NCBI RefSeq assembly: GCF_002272795.1
Contig: NZ_MLAT01000005.1
Coordinates: 1 to 64,000 of the forward strand
Length of the DNA stretch: 64,000 bases
Direction: 5' to 3'
From: Helicobacter sp. 13S00482-2
GTDB lineage: Bacteria > Campylobacterota > Campylobacteria > Campylobacterales > Helicobacteraceae
Positions within the stretch are counted from its first letter, which is position 1. Each line of letters begins with the position of its first letter. Positions 1-7,971 of the stretch are shown here, in pieces. Below the pieces are notes generated by a model that saw only the letters and a list, made by a program, of their open reading frames with translations, ran no database searches and was not told the DNA's origin. The position numbers and the translations under genes are program-made.

Positions 1-158
1 CTCTAAAGCAAATTGATTTTTGCAAGGCAATTGCAACAAGATTGAATCTCAAATTACCAGTAAATCTAGAAAAAGACTATCGTATTGCCAAAGAATTTAT
101 TGAGAAAAACATCAAGGCTTTTAATGAGAAAAAGACTTCGTATTATCATGTTTATTGA
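1..158 (+). CDS. 3' end of a gene starting outside the window, possible topoisomerase tail
   Basis: An open frame enters from the left edge and stops with TGA at 156-158, giving 51 visible residues. The visible part (KQIDFCKAIATRLNLKLP, then an Asp-Tyr-rich helix and EFIEKN) resembles the short C-terminal tail of type IA topoisomerases carried by mobile elements. That resemblance is from memory of the family and is weak. No catalytic residues are in view. The gene is followed within 5 bases by a promoter-like repeat that recurs at 22.4 kb. Confidence 0.45.
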   Translation, partial: LKQIDFCKAIATRLNLKLPVNLEKDYRIAKEFIEKNIKAFNEKKTSYYHVY

Positions 159-161
159 TTC

Positions 162-220
162 TTATGTTGATTAAGGTTTATTTTGATACTAAAATATTCT
201 TATTAAAAAAATAATTAAGG
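162..220. repeat. Promoter-like repeat, left copy (second copy at 22399-22456)
   Basis: About 59 bases ending in a ribosome-binding-like AAGG are nearly identical to 22399-22456, with a few substitutions and single-base gaps. The shared core is very AT-rich (TAAAATATTCTTATTAAA) and lies just upstream of a small gene at both places: the 274-489 frame here and a small membrane protein at 22464. It probably holds a promoter copied with its cassette. Confidence 0.6.
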
Positions 221-273
221 TTTCTAAGTCTCTAATATAGAAAACGCCTTGAAAAATTAGAAAAGGAACGAAA

Positions 274-489
274 ATGGCATTTATAAAAGATACTGATTTC
301 ATAAAAAATACTGAATACAAAAAAAGACCTAAGTGAAATATGAAAGAGAAAATATATGATTTAATCGTATATAATAACTTTTACTTTGAAGATCTTAGTC
401 CTAAAAAACAACAAAAGCTAGAAAAGAGACTCGAAAAAATATTGGAGAGGTTTGAATACTACATAGATGAGTACTTCAGGGAGAATTAA
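274..489 (+). pseudogene. Small unknown gene with an in-frame TGA
   Basis: A good ribosome binding site (AAAAGGAAC) precedes ATG at 274. The frame stops at TGA 334-336 after 20 residues, then reopens in the same frame at AAT ATG (340) for 49 residues to TAA at 487-489. Read through, it is a 71-codon charged protein with a helical C-terminus. It is either one gene broken by a single-base change (TGG to TGA would do it) or two tiny genes; the second ATG has no strong Shine-Dalgarno. I recognise no family. It lies between the promoter-like repeat and the 83-bp repeat. Confidence 0.4.
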
Positions 490-491
490 AA

Positions 492-574
492 TGATGATGA
501 GAATCTAAAGAAATTTGAAGAATCTTTACACTCTATTAAATGTAGTCAAAAAACTTGTTAAAAGGAAAAAAATG
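492..574. repeat. 83-bp direct repeat, left copy (second copy at 16991-17073)
   Basis: This stretch matches 16991-17073 at all but 4 of 83 positions. At the right copy it encodes the last residues of the gene at 16803-17060 (ending CSQKTC), the ribosome binding site AAAAGGAAAAAA and the ATG of the next gene. The left copy keeps the same reading frame, stop, binding site and ATG (572), but the rest of the upstream gene is absent. It is therefore a detached 3' end of that tra-operon gene leading into different cargo. Confidence 0.85.
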
Positions 575-1038
575 GAACAAACTGTTTTTGAAATAGATAA
601 CCAAGAGAATGGATTTGAACTCGCTTGCAAACAGAATGGATTTTATATGACTAGCTTGTCTGTCTTATATGGCTCAAAGTATGTAAAAAGTCTATACAAT
701 GAAATTGACCCCAAAAAGCAAACCCAACCAAAAATACATACCTTAAAAGCTTATTTCATTAACAGTGCTCATTGGGCTTTAATGTGTATCGTGCTATCAA
801 TGCAAATAAAAAGCGAAAAGAGGCAGTCAAGGGTTTGGAGTTATGCAGGTTTTATGCACAAGGAGGAGAGCGAATGCTTGAAGAAGATTTGCCAGATATA
901 CGAACTTTTGATGGGCTTCCCGATGCATTGGAGCGAATTGGAGCTTTAGGCAATGCAGTGGTACCTCAAATAGTGAGTATTTTTGCTAAGAGTTTAGCAC
1001 AGACACAGGAAATAGATATAAGGAGTAACAATGAATAA
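572..1038 (+). pseudogene. Decayed DNA cytosine methyltransferase remnant
   Basis: Two overlapping frames share this stretch. The first (572-949, start ATG 572 behind AAAAGGAAAAAA) begins MEQTVFEIDNQENGF and has no clear family. The second frame, open to 1038, carries FDGLP and RIGALGNAVVPQIV, which is the typical C-terminal signature of phage-like C5-cytosine DNA methyltransferases. No catalytic PCQ or ENV motif is present, so only the tail survives, apparently joined by frameshift and deletion to an unrelated or degraded N-terminus. It sits right after the 83-bp repeat, in the position the GHKL-nuclease gene occupies at the other copy, so it is probably a dead cargo cassette. Confidence 0.5.
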
Positions 1039-1369
1039 GAAAAAGATAAATGCAATCTTAGATGAGCTCGAAGATACTAGAATCAAGCTAAGACTCATTA
1101 AAAAAGAAGTGTTTGATTTTATTGATTTTCTTGATTTGCATGAAGAAGAAAAAAACCTGCTGGATAAATGTTTAAGAGGGGTTGTTTCTGAAATTAAAAG
1201 ATATCAATGTCGTATTTCTAATATTTTAGGATTTGCAGAATTGTATAAAGATGAACTAAAGGGAATTTTAAAAGAACAAAAACAGATTTTAAAAGATTTA
1301 TTTGAAATCTTAGGAGATCTCTTAAAAATAAAAATATCCCTAAAAGCTAGAGAGATAAAAAACAAATAG
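1031..1369 (+). CDS. Small coiled-coil protein of unknown function
   Basis: 112 residues, almost entirely charged helix with heptad-like spacing of Leu and Ile (KINAILDELEDTRIKLRLI, then several Lys/Glu-rich helices). There is no signal peptide or membrane segment, so it is probably a cytoplasmic coiled coil. ATG 1031 follows AAGGAG with good spacing and overlaps the preceding remnant by 8 bases. I recognise no family. It lies in the accessory left arm with two other orphan genes in the same direction, probably one transcript. Confidence 0.65.
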   Translation: MNKKKINAILDELEDTRIKLRLIKKEVFDFIDFLDLHEEEKNLLDKCLRGVVSEIKRYQCRISNILGFAELYKDELKGILKEQKQILKDLFEILGDLLKIKISLKAREIKNK

Positions 1370-1410
1370 AGAAAGGAACTAGAAATGAATAGGAAAATAG
1401 GGAGGATTAA

Positions 1411-2181
1411 ATGTCAAATAGTGTTAAAGTGAATGGAGAGTATTTTGATGGTTTTGATTTATGCTATGGAGATGTTGTTTTTGTACAATTTGGCAAAGAA
1501 TCAAATTCGTCAGGTTTTAAAGGTGTACTTTGTCAAGTGAGCACTAAGCAAGGATCTATGAATGCGATATATGATTATGAGCATTTTTTAAAAGATTTAA
1601 AATCAAAAAACCCTCATAAACTTTTTAAATATGAAAGAGAAGAGGAATGTCTTGAATATTCTTTTTTAGCAGATGATATTCTAAACAAAATGGTGTTTTT
1701 AGATAATTTTGACAGAGAGACTATAAGAATCACAAAAATAACAGAGAGTAATACCTTTACTTATCTCTTACTAGGGGAGGGATACTTAACGTTAGAATAT
1801 AGATTAAGTCACTTTGAAGAGATATTGATCAAGTTTGGAATTTATGAGCTTGAAGAGGGAGAACCATATTTTATTTTGTTAGATATAAATAATAAATTTT
1901 ATTTTGTAGAATATGAGTATTTTAAAGATAATTTCAAGAAGGGAGAAAATATCACAGAGCATTTTAATAAGCTGTCAGATCAGAAATGGGAATACACAAT
2001 TAAGGTAGAAGGTGTTTATAAGCCTCAGGAATTTATACTTGTTTATATCTCAAGTTTTACAGATTGGGATTTTAAAAATAAAATACAAAGGATAGAAAAA
2101 GACGAAATAAAAAGAGAATCAAAAATACCTATACAAAGATGTATGCAAGAGCAATTGATGGTTGTGAAAGATCTTAGTTAG
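1411..2181 (+). CDS. Hypothetical acidic protein
   Basis: 256 residues starting at ATG 1411 behind GGGAGGATTAA. It has no signal peptide, membrane helix or cysteine pattern. Alternating hydrophobic and aromatic stretches (YLLLGEGYLTLEYRL, FYFVEYEYF) suggest beta-rich modules. I recognise no family. A 15-codon frame at 1385 overlaps its ribosome binding site and may be coupled, but it could be chance. The protein belongs to the accessory left arm, 41 bases after the coiled-coil gene. Confidence 0.65.
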   Translation: MSNSVKVNGEYFDGFDLCYGDVVFVQFGKESNSSGFKGVLCQVSTKQGSMNAIYDYEHFLKDLKSKNPHKLFKYEREEECLEYSFLADDILNKMVFLDNFDRETIRITKITESNTFTYLLLGEGYLTLEYRLSHFEEILIKFGIYELEEGEPYFILLDINNKFYFVEYEYFKDNFKKGENITEHFNKLSDQKWEYTIKVEGVYKPQEFILVYISSFTDWDFKNKIQRIEKDEIKRESKIPIQRCMQEQLMVVKDLS

Positions 2182-2198
2182 AAAAGGAGAATTAAGTT

Positions 2199-2246
2199 AT
2201 GGAAAAAACAAATTCAATTAATGATATAGTATTACTAAAGTCTTAA
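2199..2246 (+). other. 15-codon mini-ORF with a strong ribosome binding site
   Basis: AAAAGGAG at 2181-2188 precedes ATG 2199, and the frame stops at TAA 2244-2246 (MEKTNSINDIVLLKS). The context is like a real gene start but the product is tiny, so it may be a truncated gene or leader peptide. The following bases to 2403 are non-coding and AT-rich; I see nothing else there. Confidence 0.25.
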
Positions 2247-2403
2247 AAAGATATTAATAAAGTATATAAAAAGCATTGATATGGCTAAAATAATGAAAAA
2301 ATAATGTTTTAATCATAATAAATCATTGACAAAGAATTAGTCCAGATTGATTTTATAAAGGGTTTGTGATAAAATGATTTAAAAAAGAAGATTGGAGATT
2401 AAG

Positions 2404-3036
2404 ATGGATAAAAGTGTGTCGTTAAAAATATCAAGGAGAATATCTTTATGTTTTTTAATTTATGTTCTAGCTATAGGTATTTATGGATCAATTGTGATAC
2501 TTCCTAAAGCTAAAATAATAGAAGCTAAAATAATAGACGATCAAGATGTAACCATTGGCCTTTTAATAATAGCTACAGCTTTTTTTGCAATAATGGTTAA
2601 AATGACACCTAATGATTTTTTCTATTATTGGAACAGAAAACACAGAAAACTAAAAAGACAATTCATAAAGAAGTGCGGAAGAATTGAAGAGAGTTTTAAT
2701 AAAGAATATGGGAAACTTGAGGACATGAAAAAATATTCTAATATGAATTTTCCATCTTTGACTTTTATCTATATTGCAATCATGCAAAGAGAAGAGATAC
2801 TAGAAGAAGTTTTTTTTAAAAATTCTTCAAAACTTTTAGGTCTAAAAAGAGACCTTAAATTTCTCTACAAGGTTATAGGATTTTATAATAAAAATGCTAT
2901 TGATAATTTTTATAAAGAGAGAAAAAGGAAACACTATGATTATGGCTTTTTGAAGTATTGGACAACTGGTCATGAAATTGCTAAAGAGTTTTATTCTGAA
3001 GTTCGATTATATAATTTTTTCTTAGAAGAAATTTAA
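2404..3036 (+). CDS. Hypothetical inner-membrane protein
   Basis: 210 residues from ATG 2404, chosen because GGAG at 2394-2397 fits it; an upstream TTG at 2392 overlaps that site. Two N-terminal membrane helices lie near residues 15-35 and 50-68, followed by a charged, Lys-rich cytoplasmic domain (KHRKLKRQFIKK) with many aromatic residues. I recognise no family. It is the last gene of the left accessory arm and converges on parB. Confidence 0.65.
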   Translation: MDKSVSLKISRRISLCFLIYVLAIGIYGSIVILPKAKIIEAKIIDDQDVTIGLLIIATAFFAIMVKMTPNDFFYYWNRKHRKLKRQFIKKCGRIEESFNKEYGKLEDMKKYSNMNFPSLTFIYIAIMQREEILEEVFFKNSSKLLGLKRDLKFLYKVIGFYNKNAIDNFYKERKRKHYDYGFLKYWTTGHEIAKEFYSEVRLYNFFLEEI

Positions 3037-3098
3037 TATAAAAATAGAATAATAAATGAACATAAAAGATGAAATCATTTTAGCTTGTTTTAGGGAAA

Positions 3099-3115
3099 AG
3101 GCAAATGAGATGCCT
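3099..3115 (-). terminator. Weak terminator after the parB gene
   Basis: Read on the minus strand, AGGCA and TGCCT form a 5-bp stem with a 7-base loop, followed immediately by TTTT. It lies about 65 bases beyond the ParB stop, between convergent genes. The stem is short, so confidence is low. Confidence 0.3.
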
Positions 3116-3180
3116 AAATAACAATATAATTTGAAAAGATACTTGCTGATTTTGATAGAATCTGTTATAGATGATATGCA

Positions 3181-4245
3181 TTATAATGATTCTTGGTTTT
3201 CTTCAGATTCAAAAGCCTCTGGAATCTTTGATTGGGGCTGTTTCTTTTCTCTTTTTTCCATAAAATCAGTGATGAGACTAGCAATCTGTTTTTGTAACTC
3301 ATATTGTGCAACATGTTCAAGATGAATTATTTTTTCATATCTGATTTTTAATCCTTGATTATCTTTTTTAAAACGAATGCCACCTTCAAAAGATTTTTGA
3401 TTTCGTTTTTTGCTTAGTTGCTCACCTTTAAGGATTGCTTCAATGTATTCTAGTGTCATATCTCTGTTAATTTTATCTTCTTGATATGAATTCCACAATT
3501 TAATCTGTTCTTTTGGATAATCTTTTAAATTAGAAAGTCTTTGCAAGACAACAATATCTTTTTTAATAGGTTTTTTACGGTTTCTAATAGTCCCGCTCAA
3601 CTCATCAATGATGTCTTGATGCAAAGATTTCTCAATTTTTAGAGCACGATAAATCTTTAATGGTTTGATTCCTAGTAATTGGGCAATTTTTTGGATTGAT
3701 GTTTTTTCTTCAAGCTCTCTATAGTTTTCTATGATTTTTTTATAAATCATTGCTTCTTCAATAATATTCAATTCTTCTCTTTGAAGATTTTCAATAATAT
3801 TAAATATGAATTTCCTCTCAAGATCCAATCCATTCTCTTCAAAATTTTCCATATCTTCCTTTTTATACAAAATGGCTTTGATGGTTTGAAAATTATTTTT
3901 TATACAAGCATAAACTCTACGGTGACCAAAAATTACCTCATATCCCTGTTTTATTTCACCTGTTTCAAGTCTTATGCTTACTTCTTGAACACCAATGGGT
4001 TGTTGTAGTCCAAATTTCTTAATATTGTCAGCAAGATTGATAATATCTTCGTTTTCTAGTATTTTTTTATCTTTAAAATCATTATAAAGAAGTCTAGTTT
4101 GATTTTGATTCGGTTGTAATTTATCTATTGGGACATCAATGATTTCAACGTTACTTCCTTTGGGTTTTTCATTATATAGATCTGGATATGCGGATTTGAG
4201 ATGAACTTCAACCTCATTCAATCCCTTAGGAACGTTATTTCTCAT
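3181..4245 (-). CDS. parB: ParB/Spo0J-family partition protein
   Basis: 354 residues. The N-terminal ParB nuclease-like (CTP-binding) fold is visible: IDKLQPNQNQTR, then FGLQQPIGV, then the phosphate-binding motif GHRR at residues 107-110 (GERR in classic ParB). It is followed by ENLQREELNIIEEA at about 152-165, a family hallmark, and a helix-turn-helix near 183-208. Family knowledge says such proteins bind centromere sites and slide on DNA as CTP-gated clamps. No ParA ATPase is encoded nearby; the partition ATPase in this block is actin-like. It may therefore act as a DNA-organising or regulatory ParB-like protein instead of a classic ParAB partner. Confidence 0.85.
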   Translation of the reverse strand: MRNNVPKGLNEVEVHLKSAYPDLYNEKPKGSNVEIIDVPIDKLQPNQNQTRLLYNDFKDKKILENEDIINLADNIKKFGLQQPIGVQEVSIRLETGEIKQGYEVIFGHRRVYACIKNNFQTIKAILYKKEDMENFEENGLDLERKFIFNIIENLQREELNIIEEAMIYKKIIENYRELEEKTSIQKIAQLLGIKPLKIYRALKIEKSLHQDIIDELSGTIRNRKKPIKKDIVVLQRLSNLKDYPKEQIKLWNSYQEDKINRDMTLEYIEAILKGEQLSKKRNQKSFEGGIRFKKDNQGLKIRYEKIIHLEHVAQYELQKQIASLITDFMEKREKKQPQSKIPEAFESEENQESL

Positions 4246-4340
4246 TGCTTCTTCCTTAGAACTTTATTGTTTAATTCTAGGAATTGTAGCAAAAAAAGAT
4301 TATTAGTTCCTTAATGGTTAAAAAAATAGATGAAAGAAGG

Positions 4341-4362
4341 CTCAGTCCAGAAGAGAACTGAG
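4341..4362. other. Stem-loop in the parB leader
   Basis: CTCAGT (4341-4346) and ACTGAG (4357-4362) form a perfect 6-bp inverted repeat with a 10-base loop, about 100 bases upstream of parB in its transcript and just after the Pro-rich small gene. It could attenuate or separate the two; there is no tight T-run. Confidence 0.35.
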
Positions 4363-4392
4363 ATTTGATTAAGTATGCAAATAAGATTATCG

Positions 4393-4587
4393 TTAAGGCT
4401 TTTTTTGATTGTTGTTTTGCCAATTTTGATTCAAATTATTTTTAGGAATTTCTTGTTTGGGGATTTCTTGTTTAGGTATATTGTTTTCTTGAAAGTGAGA
4501 TTGTTGTTTAGGAAATCCCTTTGGAAATTCTTGCTTGAATGCATTGTTTTCTTGAGAATGAGGTGATTTTTTATTATTGTCATACAT
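4393..4587 (-). CDS. Small IPK-repeat, Gln/Asn/Pro-rich protein
   Basis: 64 residues of low complexity: Asn, Gln, Lys and Pro, with the pentapeptide pattern IPKQE repeated (IPKQEIPKQEIPKNN). There is no signal peptide. It starts 3 bases after the DsbC-like gene and is probably translated from the same mRNA. The same pentapeptide pattern, similar also at the DNA level, occurs at the N-terminus of the membrane protein at 12808-13674. Such segments are likely disordered; the role is unknown. Confidence 0.5.
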   Translation of the reverse strand: MYDNNKKSPHSQENNAFKQEFPKGFPKQQSHFQENNIPKQEIPKQEIPKNNLNQNWQNNNQKKP

Positions 4588-4589
4588 GA

Positions 4590-5363
4590 TTAATCCTTTA
4601 TTTTTTTGTCAGTAACAAATTTATATGGAACAGCATTGATTCCTGCATCAATTACCATCTTTGAGTTTTCTTTAGCCTGTGAAACATCTTTTACAACTGG
4701 TTTGTAAGATGAATCAAAATACACTTTTTTAATATGATTTAAGATTTCCTCCTCTTTGTTTTTTTGATTTTTTTTGTTTTTTAGAACATCTTGCGTGTAT
4801 TGTAAAATATCAGCACTTTTGATCTCTGAATTTTGATGTCCAATGATTCCCACAAAAATAAGAGCAACATTGCTATTTTGTAAAATATCATCAATTCTTT
4901 GCATCTCATCTTTGCAATAAGGGCAATTTGGATCAGTTACAATATAAGTGGTTTTGTTTGTTGCTACACCGCTTGAAAGATAAACAATATTACTCGGATA
5001 TTTCTTAAAAGCTTCTAGCAATCTTTCTTGTTTGCCTCTAGAGTTATAAGCTTGAGTTTCCCTAATTGTTTCTTGGGTGGCATCTAAAACTTTTTGATCT
5101 GAGGTTACGAAAATTTCGGGCATTCCAAAAATAGTTTTTCCATCATCAGAGCTGAATAATGCTAATTGGTTGTTATTTATCTCAATGATTGATAAATTGA
5201 GTTTTTTTATATCAATGGGCTTGACCTTGATGACCTTTACTTGGGTATTTGTTTTTTCAAAGATAGTTTCTTCTATTTTTTTGCTCAATGAATTTGCCCC
5301 TAAAGGGGATAGGGAAACTAAAGTAGTTGCTATAAGGGCAATTAGTTTATTCTTTAGCATCAT
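4590..5363 (-). CDS. DsbC-like periplasmic thiol-disulfide isomerase
   Basis: 257 residues with an N-terminal signal peptide (LIALIATTLVSLSPLGANS). A small N-terminal domain comes first (about 25-85), then a thioredoxin fold with CPYC at 147-150 and a cis-Pro at AVPYKF (about 245). This is the DsbC/TrbB type that reshuffles disulfides in the periplasm. F-type systems often encode one because TraN, TraU and TraH are cysteine-rich, and the giant TraN here fits that need. It is placed unusually, inside the partition operon, and not among the tra genes. The start shares an A with the preceding stop (TAATG), implying translational coupling. Confidence 0.8.
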   Translation of the reverse strand: MMLKNKLIALIATTLVSLSPLGANSLSKKIEETIFEKTNTQVKVIKVKPIDIKKLNLSIIEINNNQLALFSSDDGKTIFGMPEIFVTSDQKVLDATQETIRETQAYNSRGKQERLLEAFKKYPSNIVYLSSGVATNKTTYIVTDPNCPYCKDEMQRIDDILQNSNVALIFVGIIGHQNSEIKSADILQYTQDVLKNKKNQKNKEEEILNHIKKVYFDSSYKPVVKDVSQAKENSKMVIDAGINAVPYKFVTDKKIKD

Positions 5364-5836
5364 TATGCCTCTAGGGATTTCTTAAGTTCTTGCTGAGCAT
5401 CTTTAAGCTTGTTGGCAATCTCAATTTTAAGTTTTTCTATTTCTTCTAATTGTTCAATATTGTTTTTGATTGCATCAGAGTCTTGATTAGAATTTATCTT
5501 TGATCTGATATTTGACTCTAAATTAGTGATGTTGTTAAGCTCTCTAGATATATTTTTAATAAAGCTGTCCCCTACAAGAACATTAACATCATTGATTTGG
5601 GTTAAATTCTGAAAAATGATGTAGGATTTATTAATAAAAGAAGTTTTTTCATAATTGAATCTGTTATTTTGCAAGAACCTCATGATTTCACTTGATTGTC
5701 TTTGAGCTCTTTTTTTAGCAAACTCAATTTGCTTTTCTCTACTTCTTGTGTTATTTCCACTTGCATTAGCCTCAGTGGAGGTTTCGTTTTCAGCTGATTC
5801 ATTTCCCATTATTTCATTATTTATTTTTTTTGCCAT
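5363..5836 (-). CDS. Coiled-coil protein of the partition operon
   Basis: 157 residues. The N-terminal 30 are Asn, Glu, Ala and Ser-rich and likely disordered. Then come basic residues (REKQIEFAKKRAQRQ) and a long helix to the end (EQLEEIEKLKIEIANKLKDA). It has no membrane segment. The basic patch could bind DNA. It lies between the HTH protein and the DsbC-like gene, coupled to the latter by TAATG. I recognise no family. Confidence 0.6.
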   Translation of the reverse strand: MAKKINNEIMGNESAENETSTEANASGNNTRSREKQIEFAKKRAQRQSSEIMRFLQNNRFNYEKTSFINKSYIIFQNLTQINDVNVLVGDSFIKNISRELNNITNLESNIRSKINSNQDSDAIKNNIEQLEEIEKLKIEIANKLKDAQQELKKSLEA

Positions 5837-5919
5837 TTTTTATCCTTATTATGTTTCCCTTAAAAAAGGGGATTGTTTTTTACTTTAAGTTCTGCTTATG
5901 ATATGCTAAATCACTTATA

Positions 5920-6288
5920 TTATTTTACGCTTTCTTGCACCTCCTTATTTTGATAGAATGTTTTTTTGGATTCTATATACTTTGTGATATTTTTCATATC
6001 TAATAATATTGTTTTTGAAGTGTATCTAATGATTGGTATTTCATTATTTTTAATAATTTCATCAAGCTTTCTTCTACCGATTTTCATTACTTTGGTGGCT
6101 TCAGGAATCGTCAAAAAAAGATTTTCAGTAGATAATTCCTCAACCTTTTTTTCCAACTTTTTTACATCATCACATAAAACTCCTATCTCGATTTCTAAGT
6201 CTTCTAGGGATTTAGAGGCTTCTTTGCTTAAATTATCATCTGCACTGATTCTATTGATATATTCTATTATTTCGTCATACCTTGTCAT
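5920..6288 (-). CDS. Coiled-coil plus HTH DNA-binding protein
   Basis: 122 residues. The first 55 form a coiled coil (IEIGVLCDDVKKLEKKVEEL). Residues about 58-90 (LTIPEATKVMKIGRRKLDEI and then PIIRY) look like an excisionase or MerR-type winged helix-turn-helix. It overlaps the ParM-like gene by 4 bases (ATGA) and so is translationally coupled. A dimeric DNA-binding protein here could be the operon regulator or a second adaptor of the segregation machine. The precise role is inferred from context only. Confidence 0.65.
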   Translation of the reverse strand: MTRYDEIIEYINRISADDNLSKEASKSLEDLEIEIGVLCDDVKKLEKKVEELSTENLFLTIPEATKVMKIGRRKLDEIIKNNEIPIIRYTSKTILLDMKNITKYIESKKTFYQNKEVQESVK

Positions 6289-7232
6289 TTTCTTTCCTCA
6301 CTTGTTATTAAATTTCCTATTGCATTAAAATATTCAGAATTTTTAAAAGTTTGAATACTTGATGCGTATTCTTTGTTAATGAAATATCCGCCTCCACCAA
6401 CAAAACAAATTGCATCTAATTTGTCAAATTCATTTCCATACTTTTGCTCTAAAAACAACATCGTATCTTTAGTATAGCTGTTTTTAAAGTCAGTTACAAC
6501 TTTATTAAGCTGGTGGATCTGTCCTCTTAATTTATATTCTCCACATAGGATAACAGCTAAAGCTTCTTTGAGTGTTATTTCTTTATTGAAATGCTCTCTA
6601 ATATGATTTTGCATCATTTCAGCTATCCTTACCACACCTCTTTTCTCAAAAGAATTGTTTTCATTAAGTCTTGATTTATCAATTTCTCTGTCGTAAATGA
6701 TAATGGTGTCGATTGTGTTAAACCCTATATCAATGACGATATAGTTATCATACTCTTTTTTATCCTGCTCCTTCCAAAAATATTTCAATGCTATTGTTGC
6801 ACCAAAACCTTGTGGAATTATTAATGTCTTTTTAAAAGAATAGTCCTTTTTGTTTAACGAAAAACTAGAGATTTTTTTTCTAAAATTTTCTACTTGATTG
6901 ATATGAGCTGGTGCCAATCCTAGTGTGATGACTTCTATCTTTTGAGGACTTAAGTTTTCTAACTGCAAGGTTTTACCTATAAGCAAAGGAGCATATTTTT
7001 CAAGCTCTTTGTATGTATTAACTTCTTTGATTCTCTTTAAATCTTGTTTTAGAGCAATGTCGCCAATATAATAAGATTGACCATTAAAGAGAAAAATATT
7101 TTTATTAAACTCGTCTATAACCTCATCTGTAAGAGCTAAAACACTAGGAAATTTTCCGAGTTTAAAGCCACCATCTTTGTTCCTGAATGCATATTTTGTG
7201 TGCCCAAAGCCAGTATCTATGCCTATTAACAT
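6285..7232 (-). CDS. parM: ParM/StbA-like actin-family plasmid segregation ATPase
   Basis: 315 residues with the actin-fold ATP site: phosphate-1 loop IDTGFGHTKYAF at residues 5-16, phosphate-2 VIDIGFNTIDTI at about 166-177, and adenosine motif FVGGGGYF at about 273-280. Length and motif order match plasmid ParM/StbA proteins, which polymerise and push sister plasmids apart. It lies 13 bases after the ParR-like gene and overlaps the HTH gene, all read from the repeats upstream at 7597-7687. In classic parMRC the adaptor follows parM; here the small candidate precedes it. Confidence 0.8.
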   Translation of the reverse strand: MLIGIDTGFGHTKYAFRNKDGGFKLGKFPSVLALTDEVIDEFNKNIFLFNGQSYYIGDIALKQDLKRIKEVNTYKELEKYAPLLIGKTLQLENLSPQKIEVITLGLAPAHINQVENFRKKISSFSLNKKDYSFKKTLIIPQGFGATIALKYFWKEQDKKEYDNYIVIDIGFNTIDTIIIYDREIDKSRLNENNSFEKRGVVRIAEMMQNHIREHFNKEITLKEALAVILCGEYKLRGQIHQLNKVVTDFKNSYTKDTMLFLEQKYGNEFDKLDAICFVGGGGYFINKEYASSIQTFKNSEYFNAIGNLITSEERK

Positions 7233-7245
7233 TGTTTTCCTTTTT

Positions 7246-7560
7246 TTAAATATTGAAGCCTTTTGATTCTATTTCTAATGCTTCTTCTGCTTGATTAGAA
7301 ATTTCTGTAGAAACTTCTTCTCTTGTTTTCATTTTCTTGTTATTTTTAGATAGAGATAAGCTCTTGTCTAATTCTTCAATGATGCTGTTTATCTCATCTT
7401 TTTGAAAGTATTTTATTAGAATATTATGTAATGTTCCGTTTTTGATACTTTCATTAATAATATCACTGATGATATTTGATGAATTTTTGCCTATGTTATC
7501 AATAAGGGTTTTACTTAAACCATAAAATCTTAATTGCTTCATAGTGTAATCATTTCTCAT
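7246..7560 (-). CDS. Candidate ParR-type centromere-binding adaptor
   Basis: 104 residues, first gene of the minus-strand partition operon, 13 bases before the ParM-like gene. The N-terminal part (YTMKQLRFYGLSKTLI, then helices) could be a ribbon-helix-helix, and the C-terminus is acidic and disordered, as in ParR proteins whose tail binds ParM. No sequence motif alone proves it; the call rests on position, size and the repeats just upstream. The binding site reads AAAGGAGG (7563-7570 on the minus strand). Confidence 0.5.
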   Translation of the reverse strand: MRNDYTMKQLRFYGLSKTLIDNIGKNSSNIISDIINESIKNGTLHNILIKYFQKDEINSIIEELDKSLSLSKNNKKMKTREEVSTEISNQAEEALEIESKGFNI

Positions 7561-7971
7561 TCCTGACCTCCTTTCAATGGTTTATCTATATTCTAATAAT
7601 GTTTTTTCTATGCCAAAGCATTACTCAGAAAAAATCACACATAGAAAAATTATGCTTTAATAGTGTTTTTTCTATAGTAAAGTATTGAAAAATAATCAAA
7701 ACAATAAAAAAATACAACTTTTACAATAGAATGACATGATCTTTATAATGCTAAAATATAGCTTTTGTTTTGAAAAAACATAGTTTAAAACATGTTATAA
7801 GTTGGTTTAAACTAAAAAAATTGTATCTTAAATTTTAAAAATAATCAAGTTTTTTTCTGAAATCTTTTTGATTTTCTGATACGTTTTAACAAAAAAGATG
7901 ATAGAATATCTGTAAAAAAAATATCAAAAAATTCATCATAAAACGAATCAAAAATCATAAAAAGGTAACCT
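7561..7971. promoter_or_regulatory. Divergent control region between the partition operon and the NusA-like operon
   Basis: 411 non-coding bases separate the minus-strand partition genes from the plus-strand operon. The left part holds the repeats described separately. The rest is A/T-rich with several short T- and A-tracts and a TAGAAT hexamer near 7901 that could be the minus-10 of the rightward promoter. This is the best place in the window for a plasmid centromere; I cannot identify an origin. Confidence 0.45.
7597..7687. repeat. Imperfect direct and inverted repeats, candidate parC centromere
   Basis: Two 27-base copies (7597-7623 and 7661-7687) match at 21 positions around the shared core TGTTTTTTCTAT. 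A third, inverted copy of TTTTTCTATG lies between them at 7640-7649. Such a cluster just upstream of a ParR/ParM operon is the expected layout of a ParR-binding centromere and autoregulatory operator. Confidence 0.45.

Noticed and set aside
3056-3121. 21-codon frame between the 2404 gene and parB
   Set aside because: No ribosome binding site, and its end lies in the terminator hairpin.
4375-4566. Plus-strand open frame opposite the IPK-repeat gene
   Set aside because: It has no ribosome binding site and a low-complexity Phe/Leu/Arg product, which is what the antisense of the Pro/Lys/Gln repeats would give.
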